A stretch of DNA of 64,000 bases from Actimicrobium sp. CCC2.4 (lineage in GTDB: Bacteria > Pseudomonadota > Gammaproteobacteria > Burkholderiales > Burkholderiaceae_D). The notes beneath the pieces were generated by a model, which ran no database searches, was not told the origin of the DNA, and saw only the letters and a list, made by a program, of their open reading frames with translations. Positions within the stretch are counted from its first letter, which is position 1, and each line of letters begins with the position of its first letter. Both the position numbers and the translations under genes were made by a program. Shown here piece after piece: positions 52,625-62,856 of this stretch. The stretch covers positions 2,852,001 through 2,916,000 of the forward strand of contig NZ_CP133777.1 in NCBI RefSeq assembly GCF_034347385.1, in the 5' to 3' direction.

Positions 52625-52996
52625 ATCAAATTCTAAAAGCCCGCATAACTTATTGGTATGCGGGTTTTTTTATTGCTCAAAATATCAGCACAGCAATCCG
52701 CTGTAGGAACCATTCTTTAATGCGGTATTCGACACATCAATTTCTTGATCGTCTGCAAGCAAATCTACTGATATGGAGCGTGACGCTGTTGCTGGTGCTG
52801 GAAGAAGATGTCGCGATGATTGCGTTTATGCTGAGCTAACCGATCCATCTTTTTGTGGAACAGCCATTTTGCCAAACTCTTTGGTAAATTTCGGCAAAGG
52901 ATTGCAGCAAGAGTAGCTATTAGCAGCGATGAACCAGTTAGATTCTTTAGGATTCCCCTATGCAAAGGGGTTAAAAGGGAGTTACTGCGGAGTACT
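52625..52996. other. Spacer between tRNA-Ser and tRNA-Leu
   Basis: 372 bases. It contains the tRNA-Ser terminator; beyond that, short opposing frames near 52720-52965 have no ribosome-binding site or family resemblance. AT content is higher than the surroundings. I see no integrase or attachment-site duplication. Confidence 0.5.
52640..52671 (+). terminator. Intrinsic terminator after tRNA-Ser
   Basis: CCCGCATA, a 9-base loop, TATGCGGG and seven T residues. Confidence 0.9.
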
Positions 52997-53086
52997 TGGT
53001 GCCCGAGGCCGGAATCGAACCGGCACGGCCCTTGCGGAACCGAGAGATTTTAAGTCTCTTACGTCTACCTGTTTCGTCACTCGGGC
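52997..53086 (-). tRNA. tRNA-Leu (anticodon TAA)
   Basis: Read on the minus strand: acceptor GCCCGAG pairing with CTCGGGC, a long variable arm, anticodon stem AGAGA/TCTCT with loop CTTAAAA giving TAA, T-loop GTTCGATTC, and encoded CCA at the 3' end (52999-52997). Confidence 0.93.
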
Positions 53087-53222
53087 AACGTTGGGCGGTG
53101 AGCCATCAAAGATTTTTGACGGGGGTCTGCCTGTGAAACGGTGCCGAATGGTATCACAATCATTTTGTCGCTAAGTGCCTGAAACGTGATCCATTCGTGA
53201 TTTTGTCACGGTAAAGACATCA

Positions 53223-53942
53223 TCAAAACCGATAATTAAATCCTGCACGCAAAACCGGATAAGCCCGGAAACGCCTGAGATTATCATTTAGCCGTTCATT
53301 TTCTACCGCCATCAAACTAGAGACAACTTCACAGGTGCGACCCGGTAAGGTGCAATTCTCCATGCTCAAACGCGATACCGGAGCCCCCTGAAACAAAACA
53401 CCGAGATCGGTTGAAAAGCCCCACCCTTTGCCATCGTTGAGCGAGGTGCCCCAGCCAATTCCCAAGTAGGGAGAGATCGGCTGAAAATCGATTTTCCCTT
53501 TCAGTTTTCCCAACTGGTTCAAGTTGTAATTCACTCCCTGATAAGAAAAAGAATTAAAAGACAGCCCCTGAATCACGATAGCCTCACTTCCCGCATACGT
53601 GCCGCGCGCCTCGATGGCATTGCGGTTCAAGACCAGCCCCGTCGTAAAACGAAAACCGGAATTACCCGGAAACCAGTCAAGCAACAAATCGAATGTCCGC
53701 ATTTTTAGCCGGAGGTCCCAGTTAATGTAGCGGGTCGAAGTCGAGAAATCGTAATTACTCAAGTAATTGATTCCGGCCCGTACATTCATTTGCGGGTTGA
53801 CCGCCCCAACTGCGTGTGCCGATAAGCCTGTCGAACCTAATTGCACGCTGATAGCACCGTCAGCGCGATCCGGAGTGTGGGCCAATGACATCGTGCTGAA
53901 AAAACATCCTGCAAAAACAACTGAACATAGACAAATTCGCAT
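53223..53942 (-). CDS. Outer-membrane beta-barrel protein
   Basis: The 239-residue protein has a signal peptide (MRICLCSVVFAGCFFSTMSL, likely cleaved near LAHT) and alternating amphipathic strands (NVRAGINYLSNYDFS, FRFTTGLVLNRNAIEARG, FQPISPYLGIGWGTS), ending in YRF, a typical outer-membrane C-terminus. It resembles the loosely defined eight-stranded OmpW/OmpA-like barrel group; no specific transport function can be read. ATG at 53942 is preceded by AAGGAG. It lies next to tRNA-Leu on the same strand. Confidence 0.75.
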   Translation of the reverse strand: MRICLCSVVFAGCFFSTMSLAHTPDRADGAISVQLGSTGLSAHAVGAVNPQMNVRAGINYLSNYDFSTSTRYINWDLRLKMRTFDLLLDWFPGNSGFRFTTGLVLNRNAIEARGTYAGSEAIVIQGLSFNSFSYQGVNYNLNQLGKLKGKIDFQPISPYLGIGWGTSLNDGKGWGFSTDLGVLFQGAPVSRLSMENCTLPGRTCEVVSSLMAVENERLNDNLRRFRAYPVLRAGFNYRF

Positions 53943-54238
53943 CCGGACTCCTTGATGACAAAAAATCGGGCTGCACCAACAGCGCAACCAACGCAGTCTG
54001 ATAAAAATCGCGACCACATGAGGACTCATTATTTTTCCTTGATGTTTTCCGGAGTGAATTGACGATGCTCATTCATTGGGGTGATCTGACCGGATACATG
54101 ACAAACTTCGCTAGGCAGTCACCTTAGTCACATTCAATCTATGACTAAAACACACAGATAAAATGACTAATCGACGCCTATGCGCTGTTTTTGTTTGCTT
54201 ATACTGAAGCCCCTATTTCGAATCAAAAGGCGGGCTCC

Positions 54239-54925
54239 ATGACTATCAAAGCAATCGTGTTCGATGCCTACGGCACCCTGTTCGATGTGTATTCAATGAG
54301 CACCGAAGCGGAGCGACTTTTCCCTGGCAAGGGCGATGCACTCGCTGCGATGTGGCGTGACAAGCAGATCGAGTACACCCGCCTGCGGTCCATGTGTGCG
54401 ATGTACAAGCCCTTCTGGGAAGTGACCCAGGACGCGCTGATCTTTTGCTGCAAGAAAATGAAACTGGACCTGGACGTCACGGCGCAGCAAAGCCTGATGG
54501 GCCAATATGCCAAGTTGCCGCTGTTTCCCGAGAATCGCACTGTGCTGGAGTCCTTGCAGCAGCAAGGCTACAAGCTGGCGGTCCTGTCGAATGCCAACAC
54601 CCAGATGCTGGATGGCGTCATCAAATCAGCCGGCATGCAGTCACTATTGCCGCACTTGCTGTCTGCCGATAGCGTGCAAAAATTCAAGACGGCGCCAGAG
54701 GTGTACCAGCTAGGCACCGACCTGTTCGGCCTGCCAGCCAAAGACATCCTGTTTGTTTCCGGAAATTGTTGGGATGTCTGCGGTGCCACCTGGTTTGGCT
54801 ACGCCAGTTTCTGGGTCAATCGACAGGGAGCGCCGCTGGAAGAACTGGGTGTAACGCCACACGGACAAGGCCAATCACTGACTGACTTGCTCGCCTTTGT
54901 GGCGCAACAATCCGACAAGGATTAA
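54239..54925 (+). CDS. Haloacid dehalogenase, type II (HAD superfamily)
   Basis: The 228-residue HAD enzyme has nucleophile Asp in VFDAYGTLFDVYS, motif II Ser in VLSNANTQML, Lys in VQKFKTAPEVYQL, and motif III in LFVSGNCWDVCGATWFGYA. This is the (S)-2-haloacid dehalogenase subgroup, which hydrolyses 2-halocarboxylates to hydroxy acids, though many homologues act on other small substrates. The family's SSNxWD appears here as SGNCWD. ATG at 54239 begins the first strand. It is 81 bases upstream of glcB on the same strand. Confidence 0.87.
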   Translation: MTIKAIVFDAYGTLFDVYSMSTEAERLFPGKGDALAAMWRDKQIEYTRLRSMCAMYKPFWEVTQDALIFCCKKMKLDLDVTAQQSLMGQYAKLPLFPENRTVLESLQQQGYKLAVLSNANTQMLDGVIKSAGMQSLLPHLLSADSVQKFKTAPEVYQLGTDLFGLPAKDILFVSGNCWDVCGATWFGYASFWVNRQGAPLEELGVTPHGQGQSLTDLLAFVAQQSDKD

Positions 54926-55006
54926 TGCCGGACAGGCAGCGCAACAGCGCGCCTGCCCGCTTTTCAAATGATTTTTTAATTTTGCCAACCTGTGAGGTTT
55001 CCTACC

Positions 55007-57226
55007 ATGACTGCACGTACCGCCTGCCATCAGCTACAAGTCGCCACCGTTCTATATCGCTTTATCGAAGACAAGGTTTTGCCGGGCACCGGCGTCGACA
55101 GCGCCAGTTTCTGGCAAGGTTTCGACGCACTGGTCCATGATCTCGCGCCAAAAAATGCCGCCCTGCTGGCAGAACGCGATCGCCTGCAAACTGCGCTGGA
55201 CCAGTGGCACCACGCCCATCCGGGCCCGATCAGCGACATGACTGCCTACCGCGCCGAGCTGACCGCCCTCGGCTATCTGGTGCCGCGCCCGGCCGATGTC
55301 ACCATCACCACCGCCAATGTCGATGCCGAACTCGCCCTGCAAGCCGGCCCGCAACTGGTCGTGCCGGTGCTCAATGCCCGCTACGCACTCAACGCCGCCA
55401 ACGCGCGCTGGGGTTCCTTGTACGACGCGCTGTACGGCACCGATGCCTTGCCGGAAACCGACGGTGCAACCAAGGTCGGCGCCTCCGGCCAGGGCTACAA
55501 CCCGATCCGTGGTGCCAAGGTCATTGCCTTCGCCCGCAACTTTCTTGATAGCGCCGCGCCACTGGCCAAGGGTTCGCACAAGGATTCGACCGGCTATCGC
55601 GTCGACGACGGCCAGCTCGCCGTCACACTGAGCGATGGCAGCGTCACCGGCCTGGCCGATGTCAGCCAGTTCGCCGGCTACCAGGGTGCAGCGGCAACGC
55701 CGTCCTCAGTACTGCTGAAGAACAATGGCTTGCACATCGACATCCAGATCGATAACAGCAAGGGCATCGGCAAGGAAGATCCAGCCGGCGTCAATGATCT
55801 GGTGATCGAGTCGGCCTTGTCGACCATCCTGGATCTGGAAGATTCAGTCGCCGTCGTTGATGCAGACGACAAGGTGCTGGCCTATGACAACTGGCTCGGT
55901 TTGCTCAAGGGCACGCTGGTCGAAGAAATCACCCGCAACGGCAAGACCTTCACCCGTAGCCTCAATCCCGATCGCGAATACACGGCCGCCGGCACCGCCG
56001 GTGGTGTGGTCACGCTGCACGGCCGCTCGCTGCTGTTCCTGCGCAATGTCGGCCACCTGATGACCAACCCGGCCATCCTGTTCGGCAACAACCAGGAAAT
56101 CCCGGAAGGTATTCTGGACGCCGTCGTCACCGTCACCATCGCCCTGCACGACCTGCGGCGCCAGGCCGGCCAGAAGATCGGCAACTCGCGCACCGGTTCG
56201 GTCTACATCGTCAAGCCGAAGATGCATGGTCCTGCCGAGGTTGCTTTCGCCAGCGAACTGTTCGGTCGCGTCGAAACCCTGCTGGGCCTGCCGGCCAACA
56301 CGGTCAAGCTCGGCATCATGGATGAAGAGCGTCGCACCAGCGTCAACCTGAAAGCCTGCATCAACGAAGCCGGTGCCCGCGTGGCCTTCATCAACACGGG
56401 CTTTCTGGATCGCACCGGCGACGAGATGCACACCGCGATGCAGGCAGGTCCGATGATGCGCAAAGGCGACATGAAAACCAGCCCCTGGCTGATCGCCTAC
56501 GAGCGCAGCAATGTGCTGGTTGGCCTGTCCTGCGGTTTGCGCGGTCGCGCCCAGATCGGCAAAGGTATGTGGGCCATGCCGGACCTGATGGCCGCGATGA
56601 TGGAACAAAAAATCGGTCATCCGAAAGCCGGTGCCAACACCGCCTGGGTGCCATCGCCGACCGCCGCGACGCTGCATGCGCTGCATTATCACCAGGTCAA
56701 CGTGACAGCAATCCAGAAGGAACTGGAAAAAATCGACGCCAACGCCGAGACCGATCGCCTGCTCAATGACTTGCTGCAAATCCCGGTCGTGGCCAAGCCA
56801 AGCTGGTCTGCCAGCGAGATCCAGCAGGAACTCGACAACAACGCCCAGGGCATCCTCGGCTATGTGGTGCGCTGGATCGACCAGGGCGTCGGTTGCTCGA
56901 AAGTGCCCGACATCCACAACATCGGCCTGATGGAAGACCGCGCCACCTTGCGCATCTCCAGCCAGCACATCGCCAACTGGCTACTACACGGTATCGTCAG
57001 CGCCGCCCAGGTACAGGAAACCCTGCAACGGATGGCAAAAGTCGTCGATGGCCAGAACGCCGGCGATGCGCTGTACCAGCCGATGGCACCGGCCTTCGAG
57101 CAATCGGATGCCTACTGCGCAGCCCGCGATCTGGTCATGAAAGGTCTCGAGCAGCCAAGCGGCTACACCGAACCGCTGCTGCACGCCTGGCGTCTGAAGG
57201 TCAAGGCCAAGGCAGCCGCGAAGTAA
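55007..57226 (+). CDS. glcB: Malate synthase G
   Basis: The 739-residue enzyme condenses glyoxylate with acetyl-CoA to malate, in glyoxylate/glycolate use. Family segments are [20 protein letters not shown] at the N-terminus, [40 protein letters not shown] and [19 protein letters not shown] with the catalytic-site residues, and the late [22 protein letters not shown] at 55007 follows a GAGG sequence. The length is the monomeric G-form's. A bidirectional terminator follows. Confidence 0.97.
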   Translation: MTARTACHQLQVATVLYRFIEDKVLPGTGVDSASFWQGFDALVHDLAPKNAALLAERDRLQTALDQWHHAHPGPISDMTAYRAELTALGYLVPRPADVTITTANVDAELALQAGPQLVVPVLNARYALNAANARWGSLYDALYGTDALPETDGATKVGASGQGYNPIRGAKVIAFARNFLDSAAPLAKGSHKDSTGYRVDDGQLAVTLSDGSVTGLADVSQFAGYQGAAATPSSVLLKNNGLHIDIQIDNSKGIGKEDPAGVNDLVIESALSTILDLEDSVAVVDADDKVLAYDNWLGLLKGTLVEEITRNGKTFTRSLNPDREYTAAGTAGGVVTLHGRSLLFLRNVGHLMTNPAILFGNNQEIPEGILDAVVTVTIALHDLRRQAGQKIGNSRTGSVYIVKPKMHGPAEVAFASELFGRVETLLGLPANTVKLGIMDEERRTSVNLKACINEAGARVAFINTGFLDRTGDEMHTAMQAGPMMRKGDMKTSPWLIAYERSNVLVGLSCGLRGRAQIGKGMWAMPDLMAAMMEQKIGHPKAGANTAWVPSPTAATLHALHYHQVNVTAIQKELEKIDANAETDRLLNDLLQIPVVAKPSWSASEIQQELDNNAQGILGYVVRWIDQGVGCSKVPDIHNIGLMEDRATLRISSQHIANWLLHGIVSAAQVQETLQRMAKVVDGQNAGDALYQPMAPAFEQSDAYCAARDLVMKGLEQPSGYTEPLLHAWRLKVKAKAAAK

Positions 57227-57244
57227 TTTGCCACTGCGCTCCAT

Positions 57245-57276
57245 AAAAAACGCCGCGAAATTCGCGGCGTTTTTTT
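57245..57276. terminator. Bidirectional terminator between glcB and metY
   Basis: A-run, CGCCGCGAA, one base, TTCGCGGCG and T-run: a symmetric strong hairpin between two convergent genes. Confidence 0.88.
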
Positions 57277-57291
57277 ATGGCAGAAGCCCGC

Positions 57292-58578
57292 TCAAGAAGC
57301 CGCCAGCGCCTGATCCAGATCCGCCAGCAAGTCATCGATATGCTCGATCCCGACCGACAGGCGCAGCATGTCTTCGGACACGCCGGCCTTCTGCAACTCG
57401 GCCGGATCCAGCTGCCGGTGCGTGGTCGAGGCCGGATGCGTGGCCAGCGATTTGGCATCACCGATATTGACCAGGCGCGTGAACAGCTGCAAGGCATCAA
57501 GCACGCGGGCACCCGCCTCGCGCGGCGCACCCTGGTCGGCACTGCGCAAGCCGAATGACAAGATGCCGGAAGCCCGGCCGTTCATGTACTTGACGGTCAG
57601 CGCGTGATCCGGATGATCTTCCAGTCCGGCGTAATTGACCCACGCCACTTTCGGATGCTGCTTCAGATGTCTGGCGATGGCCAGCGCGTTGTCGCAAATC
57701 CGGTCCATCCGCAAGGCCAGCGTTTCGATGCCTTGCAGGATCAGGAATGCATTCATCGGTGAGATCGCCGCGCCCATGTTTCGCAGTGGCACGACCCGCG
57801 CGCGTCCGATGAAGGCAGCTGCGCCCAGCGCTTCGGTGTAGACCACGCCGTGATACGACACGTCCGGTTCATTGAGCCGCTTGAAACGCACCTTGTGCTG
57901 CGCCCACGGAAACGTGCCGCTATCGACAATCGCGCCACCGACACTGGTGCCATGGCCACCCAGATACTTGGTCAGCGAATGCACGACGATGTCGGCACCA
58001 TGCTCTATCGGCCGGCACAGGTAAGGACTCGGCACCGTGTTGTCGACGATCAGCGGAATCCCGTGTGCGTGGGCGATCTCGGCGAGGCGGGCAAAGTCAG
58101 TCACGTTGCCCAGCGGATTGCCGATCGACTCGCAAAAAATCGCCTTCGTGCGATCGTCGATCAGCGCCGCAAAAGTGTCCGGCTGGCGCGCATCGGCAAA
58201 ACGCACCTCGATGCCCATCTGCGGCAGTGTGTGGGCAAACAGATTGTACGTACCGCCATACAGCTGGCTGGCCGAAATGAAGTTATCGCCGGCTTCGGTG
58301 ATGGTCTGGATTGCATACGTGATCGCCGCCATGCCGGAGGCGACCGCCAGCGCAGCGATGCCGCCTTCGAGCGCCGCGACGCGTTTTTCGAGCACGTCCT
58401 GGGTCGGATTCATGATGCGGGTGTAGATATTGCCCGGCACTTTCAGGTCGAACAGGTCGGCCCCGTGCTGGGCATTATCGAAGGCATAGGCGACCGTCTG
58501 ATAGATCGGCACAGCAGCCGATTTGGTGGTGGGGTCCGGACTGTAGCCGGCGTGGACGGCGAGGGTTTCGAGTTTCAT
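57292..58578 (-). CDS. metY: O-acetylhomoserine sulfhydrylase (Cys/Met metabolism PLP enzyme)
   Basis: The 428-residue PLP enzyme has the family start [39 protein letters not shown], cofactor-binding [11 protein letters not shown], and the PLP-lysine in [18 protein letters not shown]. Length and the [21 protein letters not shown] motif indicate the O-acetylhomoserine sulfhydrylase branch, making homocysteine from O-acetylhomoserine and sulfide. ATG at 58578 is chosen because the protein family starts there; the longer upstream frame reads through the intergenic region. Confidence 0.93.
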   Translation of the reverse strand: MKLETLAVHAGYSPDPTTKSAAVPIYQTVAYAFDNAQHGADLFDLKVPGNIYTRIMNPTQDVLEKRVAALEGGIAALAVASGMAAITYAIQTITEAGDNFISASQLYGGTYNLFAHTLPQMGIEVRFADARQPDTFAALIDDRTKAIFCESIGNPLGNVTDFARLAEIAHAHGIPLIVDNTVPSPYLCRPIEHGADIVVHSLTKYLGGHGTSVGGAIVDSGTFPWAQHKVRFKRLNEPDVSYHGVVYTEALGAAAFIGRARVVPLRNMGAAISPMNAFLILQGIETLALRMDRICDNALAIARHLKQHPKVAWVNYAGLEDHPDHALTVKYMNGRASGILSFGLRSADQGAPREAGARVLDALQLFTRLVNIGDAKSLATHPASTTHRQLDPAELQKAGVSEDMLRLSVGIEHIDDLLADLDQALAAS

Positions 58579-59048
58579 GACGTTCCTGACAAAGTTCGGG
58601 GAGTATCGGGATAGCAGGCAATGCGGCCGGCTGCAATCATGGTACGTGATCCGCACATCTTCCATCCAGCCCAACCCGAAGACACCTTGAGCTGGCAAAA
58701 CGGGCTCCCGCGCGGGAATGTTCATCGCCAGCAAACAGTAAAAAGTTGTACACCAAAATTGTGGACAACTGTGGGGACAACTACTGCGCAGCGTTCGCGA
58801 ACGGCATTGCACATGGCCTGCGCGGTACTGCCTTAATTTCAGGCAGTCGCAACAGGCCACAAAAAAGCAGATCAACAAGCAGACTAACAAGCAGGCCGGA
58901 GAAGAAACCGTAGACCCGCTGACGCAGTTATCGGCTATGCTGGCACCGGCAAAATTGCGGTGAATTTTTCCGCACCTCGCACCGATGCACAAACCCTGGT
59001 GCCCTCCACAAGGTACCGCCACGGCGGGAACCTTCACTTCCATACTCC
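58579..59048. other. 470-base divergent intergenic region
   Basis: This lies between divergent metY and the EamA transporter gene and must contain both promoters. Short frames are present, but none has a ribosome-binding site or recognisable product. No repeat or RNA structure is clear enough to call. Confidence 0.45.
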
Positions 59049-59981
59049 ATGACCCACACCCGTTTTGGCGCCCGCGACCTCACTGCGGCGCTCTGCATCA
59101 TCCTGATCTGGGGCACCAACTTTGTCGCCATGAAATTCGCGCTGCGCGGTTTCACGCCCTTCCAGCTCGGCGCGCTGCGCTACGTCTTTGCCACGCTGCC
59201 GCTGCTGCTGTTCATCAAGCCGCCGCGCATGCACTGGAAATGGCTGGTCTCGTATGGTCTGCTGCAAGGCGTCGGCCAGTTCGGCTTGCTGTTCGTGGCG
59301 CTCAATGTCGGCATGACTGCGGCACTCGCCTCGGTGCTGCTGCAGACGCAGGTGTTCTTCACCGCCCTGTTCGGGTTCATCCTGCTCAATGAAAGCATCG
59401 GTCGCTCGCTGCGCGTCGGCCTGCTGCTGGCCGCACTGGGGCTGGGCTGTTTCGCGATGAACTACCTGCTACCCGATAGCGCCACGGCCGCCGCCAGCAC
59501 GCCGCTGGGATTCGTGCTGTGCCTCGCCGCCGCGGCCATGTGGGCCGGCTCCAATATCGTCGTGCGCAAGGCCCAGCGAAGCACCGCGCATTTCGACGTG
59601 GTGGCATTTATGGTCTGGACCAGCCTGATGCCTATCCTGCCCTTCATTGCGCTATCGATCCTCTTCGACCCGCCATCGCAGCACTGGCAATGGCTCAATG
59701 CGCCATCGAGCAGCTGGATGTCCGCCGCCTACCTCGGCTGGATCGGCACCATCCTCGGCTACACCTTGTGGACCGGCCTGCTCACACGCCACCCGGTCAA
59801 CCGGGTCGCGCCGTTCAGCCTCGGCGTACCTATCGTCGGACTGGCAACCGGCATGATCGTGCTCGACGAAGTCATCACCCGCTGGCAGTGGAGCGGGATT
59901 GTCCTGATCGTCGCCGCGCTAGTCTGCGTGCTGTTCGGTGAGCGCCTCTCCAGAAAAATCCCGGCGCTGTTCCGGGCCTGA
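59049..59981 (+). CDS. EamA/DMT-superfamily transporter
   Basis: The 310-residue integral membrane protein has ten predicted helices in two EamA repeats (ALCIILIWGTNFVAMKFALR begins the first; GFVLCLAAAAMWAGSNIVVR begins the second), typical of drug/metabolite exporters such as EamA/YedA that export amino acids or metabolites. The substrate is unknown. ATG at 59049 directly precedes the first helix. It is convergent with the HtrA-like gene, with a 3-base gap. Confidence 0.87.
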   Translation: MTHTRFGARDLTAALCIILIWGTNFVAMKFALRGFTPFQLGALRYVFATLPLLLFIKPPRMHWKWLVSYGLLQGVGQFGLLFVALNVGMTAALASVLLQTQVFFTALFGFILLNESIGRSLRVGLLLAALGLGCFAMNYLLPDSATAAASTPLGFVLCLAAAAMWAGSNIVVRKAQRSTAHFDVVAFMVWTSLMPILPFIALSILFDPPSQHWQWLNAPSSSWMSAAYLGWIGTILGYTLWTGLLTRHPVNRVAPFSLGVPIVGLATGMIVLDEVITRWQWSGIVLIVAALVCVLFGERLSRKIPALFRA

Positions 59982-59984
59982 CGG

Positions 59985-61433
59985 CTAGCCAAGGTCGACC
60001 GGCACGAAGATGCGGACATCGTCACGCTGCACCAGCAAAGCCATCTTCTTGCCGGATTTGGCGACCATCTGTTGCAACTGCTCGCCGCTCGTCACCGCCG
60101 CACCATTAACCGCCACGATCACATCGCCCGGTTCGATGCCGGCTCTGGCGGCCGCGCCGCTGACCTGCTCGACCAGCACGCCGGACGCAACACCGGCCTG
60201 ACGCTGCGCATCTCCGGCCAGTTCCCTGACCATCACACCGAGCTTGCCGCTGGACGGCGCGGCCTCCTGCGTCATCGCTACTTGCTTGTCGTTCATCGCC
60301 CCTATCGTCACGTCGACCGACAGCGACTGTCCCTTGCGCAGTACCGCGAGCTTGGCGGCGGTGCCGGGCTTCATCAGCGCAATCTGCACCGGCAAGTCAC
60401 TCGAATAATTGACGTCATGATCGTCGACCCGGGTGATCACATCGCCCGACTGCAGCCCTGCCCGCCCGGCCGGACCCTTTTTGTCAACCGAGCTGACCAG
60501 CGCGCCGTGAACCGATTTCAGGCCGAAGGATTCGACCAGCGCCGGATTCAATTCCTGCACGGCGATTCCGAGATGACCGCGGCTGACCTTGCCTGTAGTA
60601 GCCAGCTGCCGCTCGACATTGCTGGCGACATCAATCGGAATGGCAAACGACAAGCCCTGATAGCCACCGGTACGGCTGTAAATTTGCGAATTCATGCCGA
60701 TCACTTCACCTTGCAGATTGAACAGCGGACCGCCCGAATTACCGGGGTTGAGTGCCACGTCTGTTTGCAGGAACGGCACATAGCTGCCGTCCGGCAACGA
60801 GCGCGCCTTGGCGCTGATGATGCCGGAGGTTGCCGTATTTTCGAAACCATAGGGAGAACCGATGGCAAGCACCGGATCGCCGACCCGCGTGGCCGACGGA
60901 TTACCGAATTTCACGACCGGCAGATCGGTCGCGTCGATCTGCAGTACCGCGACGTCACTCAAGCGGTCTGCTCCTAACACCTTGGCCTTGAATTCACGAC
61001 GATCCGTCAGCTTGACGACGACTTCCCGCGCACCCTCGACAACGTGGGCGTTGGTCAGGATGAGACCGCTGGCATTGATGATGAAGCCTGAGCCAAGCGC
61101 ATGAACCGGCTCTGTCTCAGCACTCCGGGGAGCTTGAAAACCCCGAAAAAACTGACTCAGGTCAGGTGCTTGCCCGTCGTCTGACTGGTCTGCCAGTGCC
61201 ACCTGGTGGCCGCTTCCGGTGACGCTGATATTGACCACAGCCGGTCCGTAGCGATCCACGATGCCGGAAAAATTGGTGACAGGGCCGGGCATTACGGGCA
61301 CCGCCACCGATACGGCTGCCGTAGTAGCGTGCGCCGGATCGGAATGGCCGATTCCGAAACCGGCATAGGCGCTCACTAGCGCGGCAAACACGCCACTAGC
61401 GATCGCAGTACGGACAATGTTTTTGGGTTTCAT
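59985..61433 (-). CDS. Periplasmic serine protease, HtrA/DegP family
   Basis: The 482-residue protease has an N-terminal signal or anchor (IASGVFAALVSAYAGFGIG) and a trypsin-like domain with His in LTNAHVV, Asp in SDVAVLQ and Ser in NPGNSGGPLFNL. Two PDZ domains follow (RGHLGIAVQEL to about residue 380, then LGVMVRELAGDAQ to the end). It degrades or refolds misfolded envelope proteins. ATG at 61433 has GGAGAA upstream and starts the signal sequence. It follows the two-component genes on the same strand after 67 bases, suggesting one operon controlled by that system. Confidence 0.92.
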   Translation of the reverse strand: MKPKNIVRTAIASGVFAALVSAYAGFGIGHSDPAHATTAAVSVAVPVMPGPVTNFSGIVDRYGPAVVNISVTGSGHQVALADQSDDGQAPDLSQFFRGFQAPRSAETEPVHALGSGFIINASGLILTNAHVVEGAREVVVKLTDRREFKAKVLGADRLSDVAVLQIDATDLPVVKFGNPSATRVGDPVLAIGSPYGFENTATSGIISAKARSLPDGSYVPFLQTDVALNPGNSGGPLFNLQGEVIGMNSQIYSRTGGYQGLSFAIPIDVASNVERQLATTGKVSRGHLGIAVQELNPALVESFGLKSVHGALVSSVDKKGPAGRAGLQSGDVITRVDDHDVNYSSDLPVQIALMKPGTAAKLAVLRKGQSLSVDVTIGAMNDKQVAMTQEAAPSSGKLGVMVRELAGDAQRQAGVASGVLVEQVSGAAARAGIEPGDVIVAVNGAAVTSGEQLQQMVAKSGKKMALLVQRDDVRIFVPVDLG

Positions 61434-61500
61434 CAGGTTCTCCATCAAGGTTGATCGTTACATCGATGAAGCATCGTAGAACGCGCAACTTAATTGAGAC

Positions 61501-62856
61501 TTAAACCCCGGGAGGTATCACGCTGTCGCTGTCCGGCCTGCACAGTGCCATCTCGATACGCACCAGCAAACCGCCGGTAACCGGATTGTTGGCCAGTACG
61601 ACACGGGCGCCGTACATGTCGGCAATACGCCGGACGATCGCCAGACCCAGACCGCTACCGCCAACGGGTGCATCCGCACCACGATAAAAGCGATCGAACA
61701 CGCGTGGCAGGTCCGCCGAGCCGATACCGGGTCCGCTGTCCTGTACGGTGAGCACGGCGTGCTTGCCGTCCTGCCGGACCACGACATCAATACAACCGCC
61801 GTCCGGTGTCGCGCCCAGGGCATTGATCAGGATATTGTTGAGCAGGATGTACAAGGCATCGGCATCGCCGGCAACCCGGCTGGGTAACGCGTCGGCGACA
61901 CCGAGATCAATACCCCGCTGGCTGGCACGCGGCGCGAGGTCGGCAACGGCATCGCGTGCGACTGCGGCCAGATCAACCACCGACAGTCTGGGCGCAACGG
62001 CCTCGGGTTCCTGGCGCGCCAACGTCAGCAATTGATGGACCAGCCGGCTGGCACGATCCAGCCCGGCGCGCAGCGCCGCAAAAGCCGCTTCGCGCGATGG
62101 CTGGTCGGTCGCGCGCCGTGCCAAATCGAGCTGCAACGTCAGCGCGGTCAGAGGCGTACGCAATTCATGGGCCGCATCGTCCACAAAAATCTGCTGGATG
62201 GCGGCAGCCCGCGCCAGCCGTGCCAGCAAGTCGTTGACGGCATCGGTCAGCGGCCGTATTTCATCGGGCAGGCCGGCATCGGAGACCGGCGCCAGTTGCC
62301 CTGCATCGCGTGAGGCCAACTGTGCCACGACGCCCCTTATCGGCGCCAATCCACGACGGACAGCAAGCCAGATCAGGCAGCCGAGAAATGGCACCAGCAG
62401 CAGCAACGGCGCAATGGTGTTGAGTGCCGAACGCGCGGCCATGTCGCTGCGTACGCGCAGTGGTTGCGCGATCTGCACCACGGTTGGCCCCTGCTGCGCG
62501 CTATAGACCCGCCATACTTCGCCGCGGGTCTCGATGTTCGCGAAGCCGAGCACTGCCAGCTGCGGCAGATCGGTGTAGTCATGGGAAAAATAGAGCCGCA
62601 CGCCTGTCGGATCCCAGATCTGGATGACCACCGCCGGCACGCTGTCGAATACAGCCCCCGTGCCCGGCTCCGGCAGCGACAGAAAACGGCTGGGCAGCGC
62701 GCTGGCAACTTGCTGCATCTGGAAGTCGAACAGATGATTGGCTTCGTCGCGCGCCTGCCGGTACAGCAGCAGTGCCGTCAATGACATCGCCACAATCAGC
62801 CCGGCGGCCAGCCATACCAGCATGGTGCGTCGTATTGAAGTACGTCCGGCTGTCAT
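61501..62856 (-). CDS. Sensor histidine kinase, QseC-like
   Basis: The 451-residue membrane kinase has helix 1 near residues 12-32 (MLVWLAAGLIVAMSLTALLL), a periplasmic sensor of about 110 residues, helix 2 near residues 148-167 (IAPLLLLVPFLGCLIWLAV), HAMP, HisKA with FVDDAAHELRTPLTALTLQL, and HATPase with NNILINALGATPDGG, DSGPGIGSADLPRVFDRFYR and GSGLGLAIVRRI. The length and architecture fit QseC/PmrB-type kinases. It overlaps its response regulator gene by 4 bases. Confidence 0.9.
   Translation of the reverse strand: MTAGRTSIRRTMLVWLAAGLIVAMSLTALLLYRQARDEANHLFDFQMQQVASALPSRFLSLPEPGTGAVFDSVPAVVIQIWDPTGVRLYFSHDYTDLPQLAVLGFANIETRGEVWRVYSAQQGPTVVQIAQPLRVRSDMAARSALNTIAPLLLLVPFLGCLIWLAVRRGLAPIRGVVAQLASRDAGQLAPVSDAGLPDEIRPLTDAVNDLLARLARAAAIQQIFVDDAAHELRTPLTALTLQLDLARRATDQPSREAAFAALRAGLDRASRLVHQLLTLARQEPEAVAPRLSVVDLAAVARDAVADLAPRASQRGIDLGVADALPSRVAGDADALYILLNNILINALGATPDGGCIDVVVRQDGKHAVLTVQDSGPGIGSADLPRVFDRFYRGADAPVGGSGLGLAIVRRIADMYGARVVLANNPVTGGLLVRIEMALCRPDSDSVIPPGV

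Noticed and set aside
52706-52737. GGAACC at about 52706 as a further hrp box
   Set aside because: No CCACNNA or CACTTA-like element at 15-17 bases, and no gene follows.
52721-52965. Short opposing frames between the two tRNAs, one with a hydrophobic stretch
   Set aside because: No Shine-Dalgarno, both strands open only briefly, no resemblance to a known protein.
55844-56968. A 374-codon open frame on the minus strand
   Set aside because: Antisense shadow of glcB; His/Asp/Val-rich with no recognisable domain and no ribosome-binding site.
58740-58790. TTGTGGACA-like words resembling DnaA boxes in the metY/EamA intergenic region
   Set aside because: They deviate from TTATCCACA, are too few, and no origin-associated gene is nearby.
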